Notes under the pieces: model-generated
Seen by the model: the letters and a program-made list of their open reading frames with translations, nothing else
What the model was told of the DNA's origin: nothing
Databases searched by the model: none
Shown: piece by piece, positions 42,071 to 55,071 of the stretch
Position numbering within the stretch: position 1 is the first letter of the stretch
How the letters are laid out: each line of letters opens with the position of its first letter
DNA from: Ianthella basta
Taxonomy: Eukaryota > Porifera > Demospongiae > Verongiida > Ianthellidae
Assembly: GCA_964019415.1 (NCBI GenBank)
Contig: OZ025890.1
Span: 4,213,292-4,277,291 of the forward strand
Reading direction: 5' to 3'
DNA length: 64,000 bases
Translations under genes and position numbers: made by a program

Positions 42071-44290
42071 ATAGTGTGTGTGCATAGTGTGTGTGCATAG
42101 TGTGTGTGCATAGTGTGTGTGCATAGTGTGTGTGCATAGTGTGTGTGCATAGTGTGTGTGGCATGTACAAGCAAGCAAGCTACGTATGTAAGCCATAAGT
42201 TTATGGTTGTGGATACTTTTTGCAAGTAACCCAAGTTACCCAACCCATTCAACCGTGTGCTCACAACTGTCTATGAGTGGTTACACGTGGCATAAAAATA
42301 AACATGCATGATTACATATGAATTAGTAATAAACCATGTGACATACAGTAAATAGAATGGTAGTAAACATGTGAGTAAAGGATAAGCATGCAACAAAACT
42401 ACAGGCATGCTACACGTATGCAAAACAATCTAGTCCAAATGTCAGTCATACTCCACTACAACTTCAACATGTAGGCTAATGTACCTACAGCATGAAAGAT
42501 TTCTGGCATGCATTTTTGTGTGCTCAATAGATGCCCACACCAGTAAACCAGTAGCCATGCAGATTACATGCATAATCTTCTTCAATGCAGTTGCCGTATC
42601 TCATTGATGGTGAGGTGAAACTGAGTCAAACCTTTGCAGTGAGTTCAGTATGTATTTTGAAATGCTGACCTTAACTGCACCAAACCATGTTAAAGCTACA
42701 GTAAAATGGTCTCACCTTTCTTTGATCACCTGACTGTACTGGTGGTGATTGCACAATAGGGGAAATAGGGGCTGGCACATGAGACTACCACTTGTATATG
42801 GTGGCACCTTGTATATAACCATGTAGGGTCACTGTAGTGTGTTATTGCATTAGCACTCTGACCAAGTGGCCACTTGAGCCAGGAAAGGCAGATCTTAACC
42901 TGAAGATCCTAGATGGTTATTGCATGTGTTGAAGCATCAGTAACAGTATTCTGTATTGTTGCGCCTGTGTTCTTTTGTGTAGATCTTGAAGTACATCTCA
43001 CGGAAAGCTGGAAAGCTGTGTGAGTGTTGCTGGCTTGTGTTGCAATGGACTATACATCTAATTTACATCTGAGTTCTAAGATATGTGCTGTACACACACA
43101 ACTCACAATAGGGAACACCTTAAGTTGTTTCAGATTCAGCAGTACAGTATTTTGGGTAGTTGGGATCTTTTCACATGTCTTCCAATGTGTGTTGTTCTGA
43201 TAGTGCCCACAACAGAAGAGCAACAGCAGCTCGCTGATATGATGGAAGGAATTGTGGGTTGTTTGTCATCCACGCATCTCTGTACATGGATGCATGCATG
43301 CTTGTTTCATCACTGTTACCCTTCTCTTTTCAACTTACCATATTCTGTAGGTTACAGACTTCCGAGGTGGCTTTGTTAGACTTTGCTACAATGCAAACTT
43401 TGTAAGTGGAATTTTGACACTTGACCATGTATGCAGAATGAGATGTTTGTAATGGATGAATTGGAGTGTATGTTTGGGCACATGTTTGACTATGAATACA
43501 GGCTGACTTGAAGGAAGGCTACCTTAGAGATGTTAAAGTGCCACTGAAGAGGTTCAGTGAACACATGAAGGACAAGAAATGGTTAACAGGAAACACGGTG
43601 AGGCCTAACTGAAATTATGTGCATTTGGGAGCTGTCAAATTGAACTAGCTGCACGTAATGCCACTTCTCTGTCCTCTCTAAAACAGCTGACCTACGTGGA
43701 CTTCTACTTCTATGAGATCTTGGACCACCACCGAGTGTTTGAGCCAGCTTTACTGGAGGGGTTCCCCGCCTTGAAGGTAAGCTTGTTCTGCATATTGTCA
43801 GTGTGATTGAATGATTTAACTTGTTAACTTTACTTAACTCCAACTCTTACATGTAAATTTCACTGCTTACATACAGGAGTACCTGGATCGATTTGAGGCA
43901 AGTTCAGAGTGAGGTTGTCATGGATGTTTATACCTCTATTGGGATGTGCAATGACTAAAAGTAGTTGCATGTGCATTGTGTGTGTGCGTGCGTGCATGCG
44001 TGTGTGCATGCATGCGTGCGTGTGTGTCTGTGTGCGCGCATGTATGATGTGTCATGACATAAACATTTCAATCTAAAAGTGCCACCTGTGTGGCTGTGAA
44101 CCCTTGAAAGAGAGAGTATATTGCAGTTGTGTTCATGTGGGAAACCTGTACATAGCTACAGCATACTGTTGTAGTACTTGAGCTTAATTTGTATTTGGCT
44201 GTGTAGGCACTGCCCAACATTAAGGAGTACCTCCAGTCAGACAGCTGTATCAAGAGGCCGGTGAACAACCCCGTAGCTCAGTGGCAGTAG
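41396..44290 (+). CDS. Glutathione S-transferase, Mu class
   Basis: Cytosolic enzyme conjugating glutathione to electrophiles. Exons: 41396-41431, 41754-41829, 41915-41979, 42591-42638, 42983-43019, 43204-43253, 43351-43401, 43502-43597, 43687-43776, 43877-43897, 44207-44290; 217 residues, against about 218 for Mu GSTs. Seen: MPVTLGYWKIRG with the catalytic Tyr-7, LAQPIRL, SSWLNVKETLG and FPNLPYLIDG, the glutathione-site stretch KLSQTFAILKYISRKAG, then the all-alpha domain with TYVDFYFYEILDHHRVFEP and FEALPNIKEYL. The intron after 43897 has a GC donor (GAG then GCAAGTTC); without splicing the frame ends three codons later. A poly(A) signal is at 44463-44468. Confident class assignment. Confidence 0.95.
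41990..42160. repeat. (TG)n run and 13-bp minisatellite in GST intron 3
   Basis: About 75 bp of TG followed by about eight copies of GCATAGTGTGTGT. Confidence 0.92.
43898..43899 (+). other. GC splice donor of the last GST intron
   Basis: TTTGAG followed by GCAAGTTC; splicing to the acceptor at 44205-44206 rebuilds RFEALPNIKEYL, a conserved Mu-class stretch. No GT donor in the vicinity does so. Confidence 0.8.
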
Positions 44291-44462
44291 AGACACATCA
44301 CTGGTAGCAGCTGTTCGAGTATTAGATATCTAACATATACTCACTGGTTACACTTGATAGCTAGTATAATGTTAAACTTTTATAAAATCAATACAATTAT
44401 AATAATTTGTAGTGTTACTTTGATAATTATTGCAAGTTTTGGTGACTATTCAAGTGCAACAG

Positions 44463-44468
44463 AATAAA
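44463..44468 (+). terminator. Poly(A) signal of the GST gene
   Basis: AATAAA 173 bp after the stop codon. Confidence 0.7.
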
Positions 44469-44562
44469 GCTACTTTTGACTGCATGTGTAATTAAATTAT
44501 CCTAATCACATGCAACTCACACACACACTGGATAATACAAGTTACCTGTCACAATGCACTAG

Positions 44563-44568
44563 TTTATT
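44563..44568 (-). terminator. Poly(A) signal of the SH2B-family gene
   Basis: TTTATT on the plus strand, AATAAA on the minus strand, 222 bp after the SH2B stop. The two signals lie about 95 bp apart, tail to tail. Confidence 0.65.
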
Positions 44569-44789
44569 AAATGGTGATCATTCAAATTGTGCATACGTAA
44601 ATGCAAGTGTAAGAAGTGTTTCACAAAGTGATTAGATCTGAAATTTGTGAAGGGTACAACAGGTCAACGGGCAAAAACAGTATAAGAGATGATGTGTTAA
44701 AGTGTAAAATGATACAAGCACTGCAGAGCAGCTGCAAAAACACACAATGTTTGCGGTTAAAGTATAATATTCACACAAATGTCTTATAC

Positions 44790-47700
44790 TTAGGTTCTAA
44801 TGTAGATGTTCTCTGTGGCACGGGTGATGGGGCGTCCATTGACACGAAGGGTCATATGTGGAGGATCTGATATGCTGGTGGCTGTGAACGACTGTGCACG
44901 CCCCCTGAGGCTGGCGTTGCTTCTAGCCTGCTGAAAGGCATCATACTCAGCCCTCACGTAAGCAGACTCATTTGAGGGCACATAGTCCGTGAGCATGATG
45001 TCGCCGTAGATGGATGTTGACTCCAGCGGGATGGGGTTATGCTTAAAGTACTCTAGCATTTCGCTCACTCGTGAGAAGGCAAGATGCTGCATCTTGCAGG
45101 ACCCGTCAGGGCTGACACTCATGCGCAAGTGCTGTACAGCGAAAGAAGAGAACAGTTAGTTGTGAGGAGGGAAGGAGGGAAGACATGCATGAAGAGGACA
45201 CTATACAACACACCGCCAAACAGACTACAGCATGCCAGACAAGTTAAATCAGCAACAGTGAACTAGTCTTGCAAGACAGCCCATTTCCTTGTCTCCATTT
45301 TTCAGATTACATCATCGCTCGGCACAGGTAGGTGTTGCCGAGCAATGCTGTAATCTGAGAAATGGAGTCAAGGTAGTGAACTGGCTCAAAGGACTAATCA
45401 GTACCACTGACTGAGACAATGCCTATGCTGCGTACACATGCCACTCAAGCGCCATTCACCTTTGCTCTCCCCTGGAAGTTGAATGAAAGCACATACTCCC
45501 CATTCACAGATTCACTCTTGCGCACCAGGAACATCCCAGTGGCATCCTGACCAAGGGACTGTAGCAAGCGAGAGCAGTCACTGCGAAGCAACAGTCCATG
45601 GTACCACGGTTCTCTTGTAAGCTGAGAAATGGGGTCCATCAATTCATCAACCGTTGGTGACATTGCTGGCGTTAAGAAGGTTGTTGCTTCGTGCGGGCTA
45701 CCCTGCCCACTATTGCCCTGGGTGGGGCTCCTTCTCTCCGGAGGGGTGGGTGAAGGAGTGAGCTCAAACTCAAAACTAGGCCTCCTCTCACCACCAGTGC
45801 TGGACACATCTGAGTGACTTCCAGCTCTTCCCATCTCTTGTGGCTGTTCCCGAGAGTGCGCCTTTGCCAGCTGCTTCAGGTCCAGCCCTTTCACCAGCTC
45901 TCGGATGTCTACAAGATCAGTTGAGGTGTTGGACAGGTCTTCGTGGGAGAGCCCAGCAGTAGCACCTCCACTTGAGCGCTTTGGAACATTAAGATGGCTC
46001 TGCGACTGACTCAGCCGATCCATGCTTGTGCATCTGGTCGTATCAGGGGCAGGAAGACTCATCTTTCTTCCGCCATGCTCATCCCCCAGCTCAGGGGGCA
46101 AGATGTGAGTCACGGGAGATACAGGTGATGGGACGGTAAGATGTGTGGGACTGCGTAGTGTTGCACTGCTCGGAATGTCACTCGCAGATGAGACTTTCCC
46201 CTTCTTTAACTTAAAGTCTACAGCAGCAGATTTGCTCCTACTTCGGCCACTGGGCACCATCAAGGAGTCCTCTTCTTCTGTCTGGGCTGCTGCTTCATCT
46301 TTCTGTCCAAAGAAAGCCGCAAAGCTAAAGCGCTTCTGCTTGTTTTGTGCACTCTTTTTTGGCGAAGAGTCCCCCACAGGTGTCGCGGAGGTGGCAGGCA
46401 CCTGCTGCTCTGCACCAGTAACCATAACCACTTCAGTGTCCATTGCAGATGGTACTGATGAGTGGTTGAGGCTGCAGCAACAAATTTGTGTTGAGAGACA
46501 ATCATTAATACAGCCACAAGAGCATGTGTGTACACTCCACATTCCCCTGCTATGCAGCGTGCTGTGCTATTACAGGTGTATACACACAAGGGAAGTATTT
46601 ACTACACAAAATGACAACTTTAGAACACTCTCAACAAGTGACAGACAGTGGAGGCCCCTCGTCCATTCACACTATTCCAATCACGTCTGCCTCAACAACC
46701 TCTAGATATAAGATACACAAACTCCTCCCCCTCTCCCCCCCCCCCCCCCCGAGAACAACAAAATAACCAACCTATGCCTACACCATCATTAGGCCCCACT
46801 CTTCCTGCCCTGACAAACCTCGAGGGCTGCTCTCCGCCCAGCTCCTGATTGACAGACGCCACAGAAAGGACTTGCTGCAGGTTGTTGAGCCACAAGCTTC
46901 TCACCTGCTCCTCAGTCTCAAACACGTACTCTATACCATTCTTAGCCTTTGGGTGGGTGGGTGGGGGAGGAACAGAGATTGGATCCATACACACACATAC
47001 ATATGCATATATGTATGTCAGTGATTAAAAATTATAGCTAAAATAAGCCAGGCACAGTACACCATCGTTATCATTCTCTTGTTGGGTGCTTTACACAAGA
47101 GTCAGTTCCACCAAGTATACATAGGTGATGAATTGGGCAATGAAGTTGCTCCTTCAGTTGTCAGGACTCACAAAAGGCAGATCTCCTACCACCAGCAGGT
47201 CTCTACAGGTGTGAGCTACGCTAGACAAGAGTGACATTAGTGCATGTGTGCCATTGCTACGGGTTCAAAACTGTTTACTACGTATAGGACTGCAAAGTGG
47301 GTCCTTAGTGGGAGTAGAGTGCATTATCGGGCTCGTGCACAATGGCCACACACATCCCAACTCAGTGGCGGATCTAGGAATTTGTAAAGGGGGGGGCAGC
47401 CTGTAGGGGGGTCCGGGGGCATCCACCCCCGGAGAAATTTTGAAAATAGGGGCATTTTACATGGGTTTTTAGACTCTTAGTAGCTACAGTTCCAGGCTCT
47501 TTGCTAAGCCTGGCAACAGTCATTTTTCTGTCAATTCATTATCTGATCCTTCCCTTAGACTAAATATACACCTAAATGTGCAACTTCTGCTACTGCAGTA
47601 CCACTACAGTAGCAAAAGAAGCAATAGCAATGGATGAAACAGAATTTTATGCATCAAGCGGCCATTTTTATGACATCACAGATTGAATAATATGGCCGTC

Positions 47701-50700
47701 TTAAAGCTCGCAAGATGTTGTTTTGGCTTAAATAATTGCTGTGTCAATTGAAAATAAGCTATAAAAGCAGTAAACTACTAAATAAAAGTGTTCTGAATGA
47801 TTCCTGAGCTAACTCAACTATTGGATGAGTATTCAAGGAAATAGAAATTATGATGGAGGGGACTAAAAGGGGGGGGCAATTGCCCCCAGTGCCCCCCCCC
47901 TGGATCCGCCACTGCAACTACCACATGTAGTGCACTAAACATACGTAGGCCTGAACTGAACCAAGTGGCAACCACTGACTTGGCTATACAGCTTTTAAAT
48001 GCTGCACTTCCTTTCTGACTCACACCACACTTCTTTGACAACTAAGGCATAAAGAACTACCAATAGCAGATTACATCACATCACATCATGTTACATCATT
48101 GGTAGGTGGCTGTGTTTCATCTAAAATAAAATTTGAGGTACAGTAGGAACTACACTGTTACAAGTGCAGACATGGAAAGAGCACAGGTGAGCTGTTCCCA
48201 CCATCAAAGTAGTACGCTGTATGAGTTCTGTGTTTCCCATGCAGCTTCCACAGCCAAACAAGTGTCATGATTGCTAGGAGCAACAGAAGGAAGCAGGTCG
48301 ACACAAGGACATCCTGTTAATGTGAGTGGGTGGCATTGTATACATGCACACTTCCTGCAGTGGGAGGCTTCCTGCTGATTGGCCATAAGAACTGCACCAT
48401 AGAGGGTGAGCTGAAGTGAGGGCTTCTCAGCTGGCTCAGGCATCAGAAAGGGCTGGTTCTCCAATACCAGCTTCACAACAGGGTTGAAAACCTTGCCGAC
48501 GTTTCGACCAGATGCTCTGGTCTTCTTCTTCGCCCTGAAGAAGACCAGAGCATCTGGTCGAAACGTCAGCAAGGTTTTCAACCCTGTTGTGAAGCTGGTA
48601 TTGGAGAACCAGCCCTTTCTGAGGGTGAGCTACTGAGTACATACAATGACATGTACACCGCGGGGTGGTGGTACAATGACATGTACACCGCGGGGTGGTG
48701 GTACAATGACCATGTACACCATGGGGTGGTGGTACAATGACCATGTACATCGTGGAGTGGTGGTACAATGACCATGTACACCGCGGGGTGGTGGTACAAT
48801 GACCATGTACACCGTGGGGTGGTGGTACAATGACCATGTACACCGTGGGGTGGTGGTACAATGACATGTACACCGTGGGGTGGTGGTACAATGACATGTA
48901 CACCGTGGGGTGGTGGTACAATGACCATGTACACCGTGGGGTGGTGGTACAATGACCATGTACACCATGGGGTGGTGGTACAATGACCATGTACATCGTG
49001 GGGTGGTGGTACAATGACCATGTACACCGCGGGGTGGTGGTACAATGACCATGTACACCATGGGGTGGTGGTACAATGACCATGTACATCGTGGAGTGGT
49101 GGTACAATGACCATGTACACCGCGGGGTGGTGGTACAATGACCATGTACACCATGGGGTGGTGGTACAATGACATGTACACTGTGGGGTGGTGGTACAAT
49201 GACATGTACACCATGGGGTGGTGGTACAATGACATGTACACCATGGGGTGGTGGTACAATGACATGTACACTGTGGGGTGGTGGTACAATGACATGTACA
49301 CCGTGGGGTGGTGGTACAATGACATGTACACTGTGGGGTGGTGGTACAATGACATGTACACTGTGGGGTGGTGGTACAATGACATGTACACCGTGGGGTG
49401 GTGGTACAATGACATGTACACTGTGGGGTGGTGGCACTTGTAGGATGTCTGTACGTACATGCTGTACTGTGGGCAGCTTGCAAAGTGAGGACGTGGGAAG
49501 AGGAAAGGGAAAGGTCAGGCCATGACCATTCACTGAAAACTGTGTAAGATAGTGGTTTCTGAGAAAAGGGGGCTCCTGGAAGTATACAGATTGGAGCCAA
49601 TACATAGATTGTGGCAGGTGTGATGGAAGGTACAGACTAGTACGTACCTGCACTGGCAGCTGTGTCAGCTCCCAGTGGCTGCCACACACTTTACAACAAT
49701 AAACTCGTTTAATCCTTAGCCACAACATACTTTGAGCATACAAATGCACACTACCACTTATGGACAGCAACTTGAACCACACACCATAAATTTGAACAAG
49801 TCGCAGACACACCACATACACGGACAATACCAGCTATGTATGTGATTGTGGGAAGGCCATGTAGAGTGGGCATTCACCTTCACAACAAATCTTGTCTCCA
49901 TGTCTGGGGATTCCAAACCAGTGGTTGGTCGCACGTCGTCAATGAGAAAACAGAAAATACAAGTCTTTGGTTGTGTACTCTGTACGGAGGAGGAAACACA
50001 TATTGTAACCACTAGCACACAAAACTCACCACAGTGAAACCTGCCCAAGATAACCACCTGTGGGCCAGTTCTAACTGACCTTTATAGAGAGGTGGCTGAC
50101 CTACAGAGGTAGATTGCAATGCTTTATTGCTTGTATTTGGGACCAGGGAGGCTGGCTGTTTTAGAGAGGTGGCTGCCTAACACAGTGACCATCTTAGACA
50201 GGTTCCACTGTACAACTTCATGACACATTGACCATCTTAGACAGGTTCCACTGTACAACTTCATGACACATTACACAGACACACTATAGGCTACACATGT
50301 GTGCATACCATTGCAAGGACGATGGGCTTGTGAACCTATTGAATCACTCATTCCAGAGAGTACAGCATGTGTAGGAGGGATGGATTGTATAGTGTGGCGT
50401 ATGATACTCGTACTGGGTTACCGCTCCATGGCCGGACAGACCGATAAGAAACATGTCATTAGCCATGTTTGTTCACCAAGTGCATTCATGCACATTATCA
50501 AATTACTTTTAATGGCCAATTGCTCACTGTCAAAGCTACCTAGTTCAGTACCTAAGTACGTCTGTACAATATAAATAATAGGAGATGCCACAAAAGAATG
50601 GCATTGTATGTATGTAGCATCCAAAGTGAAAAGCTGTATGGCACTGCACCTCCAGCCACAAAGACATGGGAGTAGGATGGTACTGGGAAACACTGTCACT

Positions 50701-52922
50701 GCCAACACCCCAAGTGACTCCACAGTGAGCGTATCATTTATGTAATCATACAACTCTAGGGGCTACAGTAAGAGATACTGTAGATTTAAGTAAAAATATA
50801 CGTACTTGGATACAATCATATCCCTTGTCTGTGTGCTACTCCACTGCACACATTAGATAGGCTCTCAGAGCATACAGTAGGTAAGTGGGACACACATACA
50901 GCGAAAGGGAGTGCAGTCGCTATATATACATACAGTAGGTAGGTAGGGAGCTAGTACATATGAACAGAGTGCTGACAGAGGATAACAAGGAAGATGTTTC
51001 TCAGTCATAGCAGAAGGACTCCAAAGCCAAAGCTCTTCCCGTTCTGTAAGTACACACATACACGCTAGCAAGTTAATGGAGTGGAAGGCAATGCTGAGAA
51101 CTGGTAAGTTGAGAGCACATGGACCAGACTACTGTAAGGACAGTCCCAGACATTAAGGCACATTGCGTACACACAACATCGACACAACTCAGGCAGGGGG
51201 GAGAACACTAACTGTGCGCACGAGCAGCAATATCACAGATGACAGTAATGTGAAATGACAACTTGACACACACACCAAATCCACAGACAAACACACAGAC
51301 AAATATATTGGCACACACACCACTCACGTAGACACAACACACAGACTACAGATACTCATACACACAGACATGCACGCACACACCCACACATACCACCCAC
51401 CCACCTATACTCCCCCCCACACACTTCAGGAGTAGACATATATACTTGTATAGTTTTTAGTTGTTGTAGTTTATACATATATACATATATACATGTATAG
51501 ATACCTACTACACCAGAAGTACACCAGACACTGAACTTGCACCCTAACCCACCTCACATACAGTACTCTCAACCACAGATTAAACCAGGTAATTCGACTG
51601 TACTGCACACTGACACCTGAACAGGACTTTAAATACACCACTGGCGTGCTATGGCAAAGGTCAGCGATGTTGTTGACCAGGCGTACTCAAACAAAGAGTG
51701 AATAGAATGGTCAGTTTCACTACCTTTGGGGCATGGCCATCTATGATACGTCAGTTGGGTACCTACTGCAGTAGCAGTGTCATTGGATCGCCAACCTGTC
51801 TGGGGGCAATAGGTTACTGCATGATCATCACATGTCATGTTGAAAGTGAGCTGTTAACACATACACCATATGAAAGGGTGCTTTGTATATGATTGTCTGT
51901 GTGTCTGTGTGCAATAACAGGCTATATATAGTCCATGTGCACACGTGTAAGCATGTGTGTATGTAGACTACGTCCCTTAAGTAATGTACACGTATATCAA
52001 TGTGAGCATGTCTGTAGGTATGCGTGAATGGAGTGTCCATAGTGTACATGTCATTGTGTACAGTTGTAGTAGGAAGAAATTAGTTGTATACAAGATACGT
52101 TATATGGTGGGGAACAGAAACACTGAGAGGGCCAACCAGGTAGGAGGGGCAGGTGTGGGAGGGGCAGATGTGGGAGGGGCAGGTATGGGAGGGGCAGATG
52201 TGGGAGGGGCAGGTATGGGAGGGGCAAGTGTGGAAGGGGCAAGTATGGGAGGGGCAAGTGTGGGAGGGGCAGGTATGGGAGGGGCAGGTATGGGAGGGGC
52301 AGGTGTGTGGGAGGGGCAGGTGTGGGAGGGGCAGGTATGGGAGGGGCAGGTATGGGAGGGGCAGGTATGGGAGGGGCAGGTGTGGGAGGGGCAGGTGTGG
52401 GAGGGGCAGGTATGGGAGGGGCAGGTATGGGAGGGGCAGGTATGGGAGGGGCAGGTGTGGGAGGGGCAGGTGTGGGAGGGGCAGGTATGGGAGGGGCAAG
52501 TATGGGAGGGGCAGGTATGGAAGGGGCAGGCATGGGAGGGGCAGGTGTGGGAGGGACAGGTATAGGAGGGGCAGGTATGGAAGGGGCAGGTATGGGAGGG
52601 GCAGGTATGGGAGGGGCAGGTATGGGAGGGGCAGGTATGGGAGGGGCAGGTATGGGAGGGGCAGGTATGGGAGGGGCAGGTGTGAGAGGGGCAGGTGTGA
52701 GGGAGGAACTTGTATAATAAATACAATGCAATCACTGTACGAGGCCAAATGTAGCATGTGTGTGGACCTGGAAAGGTGTCATTACATGCAAGCTTAGAGT
52801 TAGAGTTGATGTCACAACTGGAGTGCATGAAGTACATAGTCCTAAATTGGAGTCACTGCACACACTTCCTCCGCAGCTATGGGAACAATCACATTGTACG
52901 CAACGGTCAAAGGTGAGATCCA

Positions 52923-52958
<36 letters not shown>

Positions 52959-54995
52959 ACACACACACACACACACACACACGTACATCCACACCCTCCC
53001 ACCCTCCCACCCACACACCCACACACCCACACACACACGCGCGCGCACACGTACATGCATACATGTATGTGCAGTCATGCGCAAACCATATGCTATTGAA
53101 AGTGACTCTGCATTAGTTTCATTGCTGTCATTAACATTTCCCACTCTAGGGACATTAACTCACCAACCGTCACCGCACACGTACATAAGTACACACACGA
53201 AGGCACGCACACTATCTCCAGCTTTGACACCTGCCCACCATAATGTACGCACCCCCACAATGCATATGTGATATAACAGGTAGCCTAAAATCACTTGTGA
53301 CAATGTACATACATACATACATACATACATACATACATACATACATACATACATACATACATACATACATACATACATACATACATACATACATACATAC
53401 ATACATAAGTACACTGTACGTATATGTAAAATGGTCAGTCCATTAGAGGTACGTACATAGACTCTGTACTGAAGCCAAACACAGACAATAAACTGTGTCA
53501 TAATATGAACATATGTTAGGAGACCTTTGGACATGCCTAGTGGACTGACAAACCAGGGCATGAGTGCACATGTAAGGTTTTAGCACCACTCAATAATGAC
53601 ACACACAGGCACGTACTACTTGGACAGAAGGGACACTTTATTGGGCAACACCACTACATGCAATGGCACATTACACACTGGCTCACTCAGTGTGACATGC
53701 ACACACACACACACACGAGCACACACGCACACACACACAGCACACACACACACACACGATACACATACCACATCAGTACACATTCACACAGCACACACAC
53801 ACACACACACACGATACACATACCACATTAGTACACATTCACACACACACACACACACACACCATTTCACGGATACACTCTGCACCCTACAGCTTCAGTG
53901 TCATGTTTACTCAAGCACACGCACCCACAATCCTCCAAGAAGCCTTGCTGCACTAGCCCCCAGTCTGCTACAACAATGTACGTACTATGAAACAGACGTC
54001 ATGTGGCAAGAACCCACTTAGAGCTGCAACCAAGGCGCAGCTGCAAGGCCTCCTCTTGGACAGAAAATACAGCCTCAATGATAACTTCACACATGGCTTC
54101 ACCTCACTATTTACACAGACTTCAGTCATTGTAGTACATTATGTGCTGCTTGTGGTACATTCGCCGTCCAGCAGTGGGGGGAGGAGGGGAAGGGGGAGGG
54201 GCATACTGTGCACAGCCGCTGTTTAGCAGCTGAGACGTTCCTCACATCAAAGGAGAAGTATAGCACCATGCCCCTTCACAGGACACCCCAGAAACTATCG
54301 GCCATGAAACTACTTTAACACTGCTGAGTCACAGATGCTTATGCAACATGAAAGGTAGGGGGCCAAGCTACAAGATACATGTGTGCTGCTGATGGTTACA
54401 GTCACTGTGTCACTCACCTTTGGAGGCATGTATATCTCCAACTTGTGCACTCCCATTTCAATCAGGAGCACCAGCTTGCACGGGATACACTTTGGCTTTG
54501 CTGCATCCGACCAATCCAACACCTTCATCATTCCAACCAGGAGCACCTCCTTTGAGTCCGCTAGGGCTGGTTGGCTCTGTGCCGGCATCTCCTCAGCTTT
54601 CTCCCCTACCTTGTCCATCCTCTCCTCGGCATGCTTGACCTCTGTGCAGATTAAAGATGAAAGGAGCATCAGTAAGTGGCACTGTAATGATCTCCACTTG
54701 TCCGTCACACATACGCATATATCTAAGTATGTGTGTGTGTACGTGTGTGTGCGTACTACTAGTGTAGCGTAGGTCCCAGCGTTCATGTGCGTACGTGTGT
54801 GAGTGCGTGTACATACTGCATGTGTGTGTGTGCATGCATGCGTGTATGTGCGCGTGAGTCTATATATGGGTGTATATATGTGCACATGCATTAGGGCACA
54901 AGTACAGTACAATCCCACCCCTTGACCTGACACACGAAATATTATACCAATTTCCCAAAGGATCTGTACTCACACACACACACACACGCACACGC

Positions 54996-55071
<76 letters not shown>

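Noticed and set aside
43898..43915. GST ending three codons after exon 10 by read-through (a short isoform)
   Set aside because: It would remove the conserved Mu-class C-terminus, which is found intact at 44207-44290 behind a normal acceptor.
48638..49437. Possible CRISPR-like array
   Set aside because: Units are contiguous with no unique spacers, and the genome is animal.
48436..49827. Long minus-strand open frame (over 450 codons) with [14 protein letters not shown] repeats
   Set aside because: Entirely produced by the 30/31-bp minisatellite and flanking element in an SH2B intron; all frames are equally open and no domain is present.
52051..52837. Several frames over 200 codons, Gly/Ala- or Pro-rich
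   Set aside because: Made by the 15-bp minisatellite in an SH2B intron.
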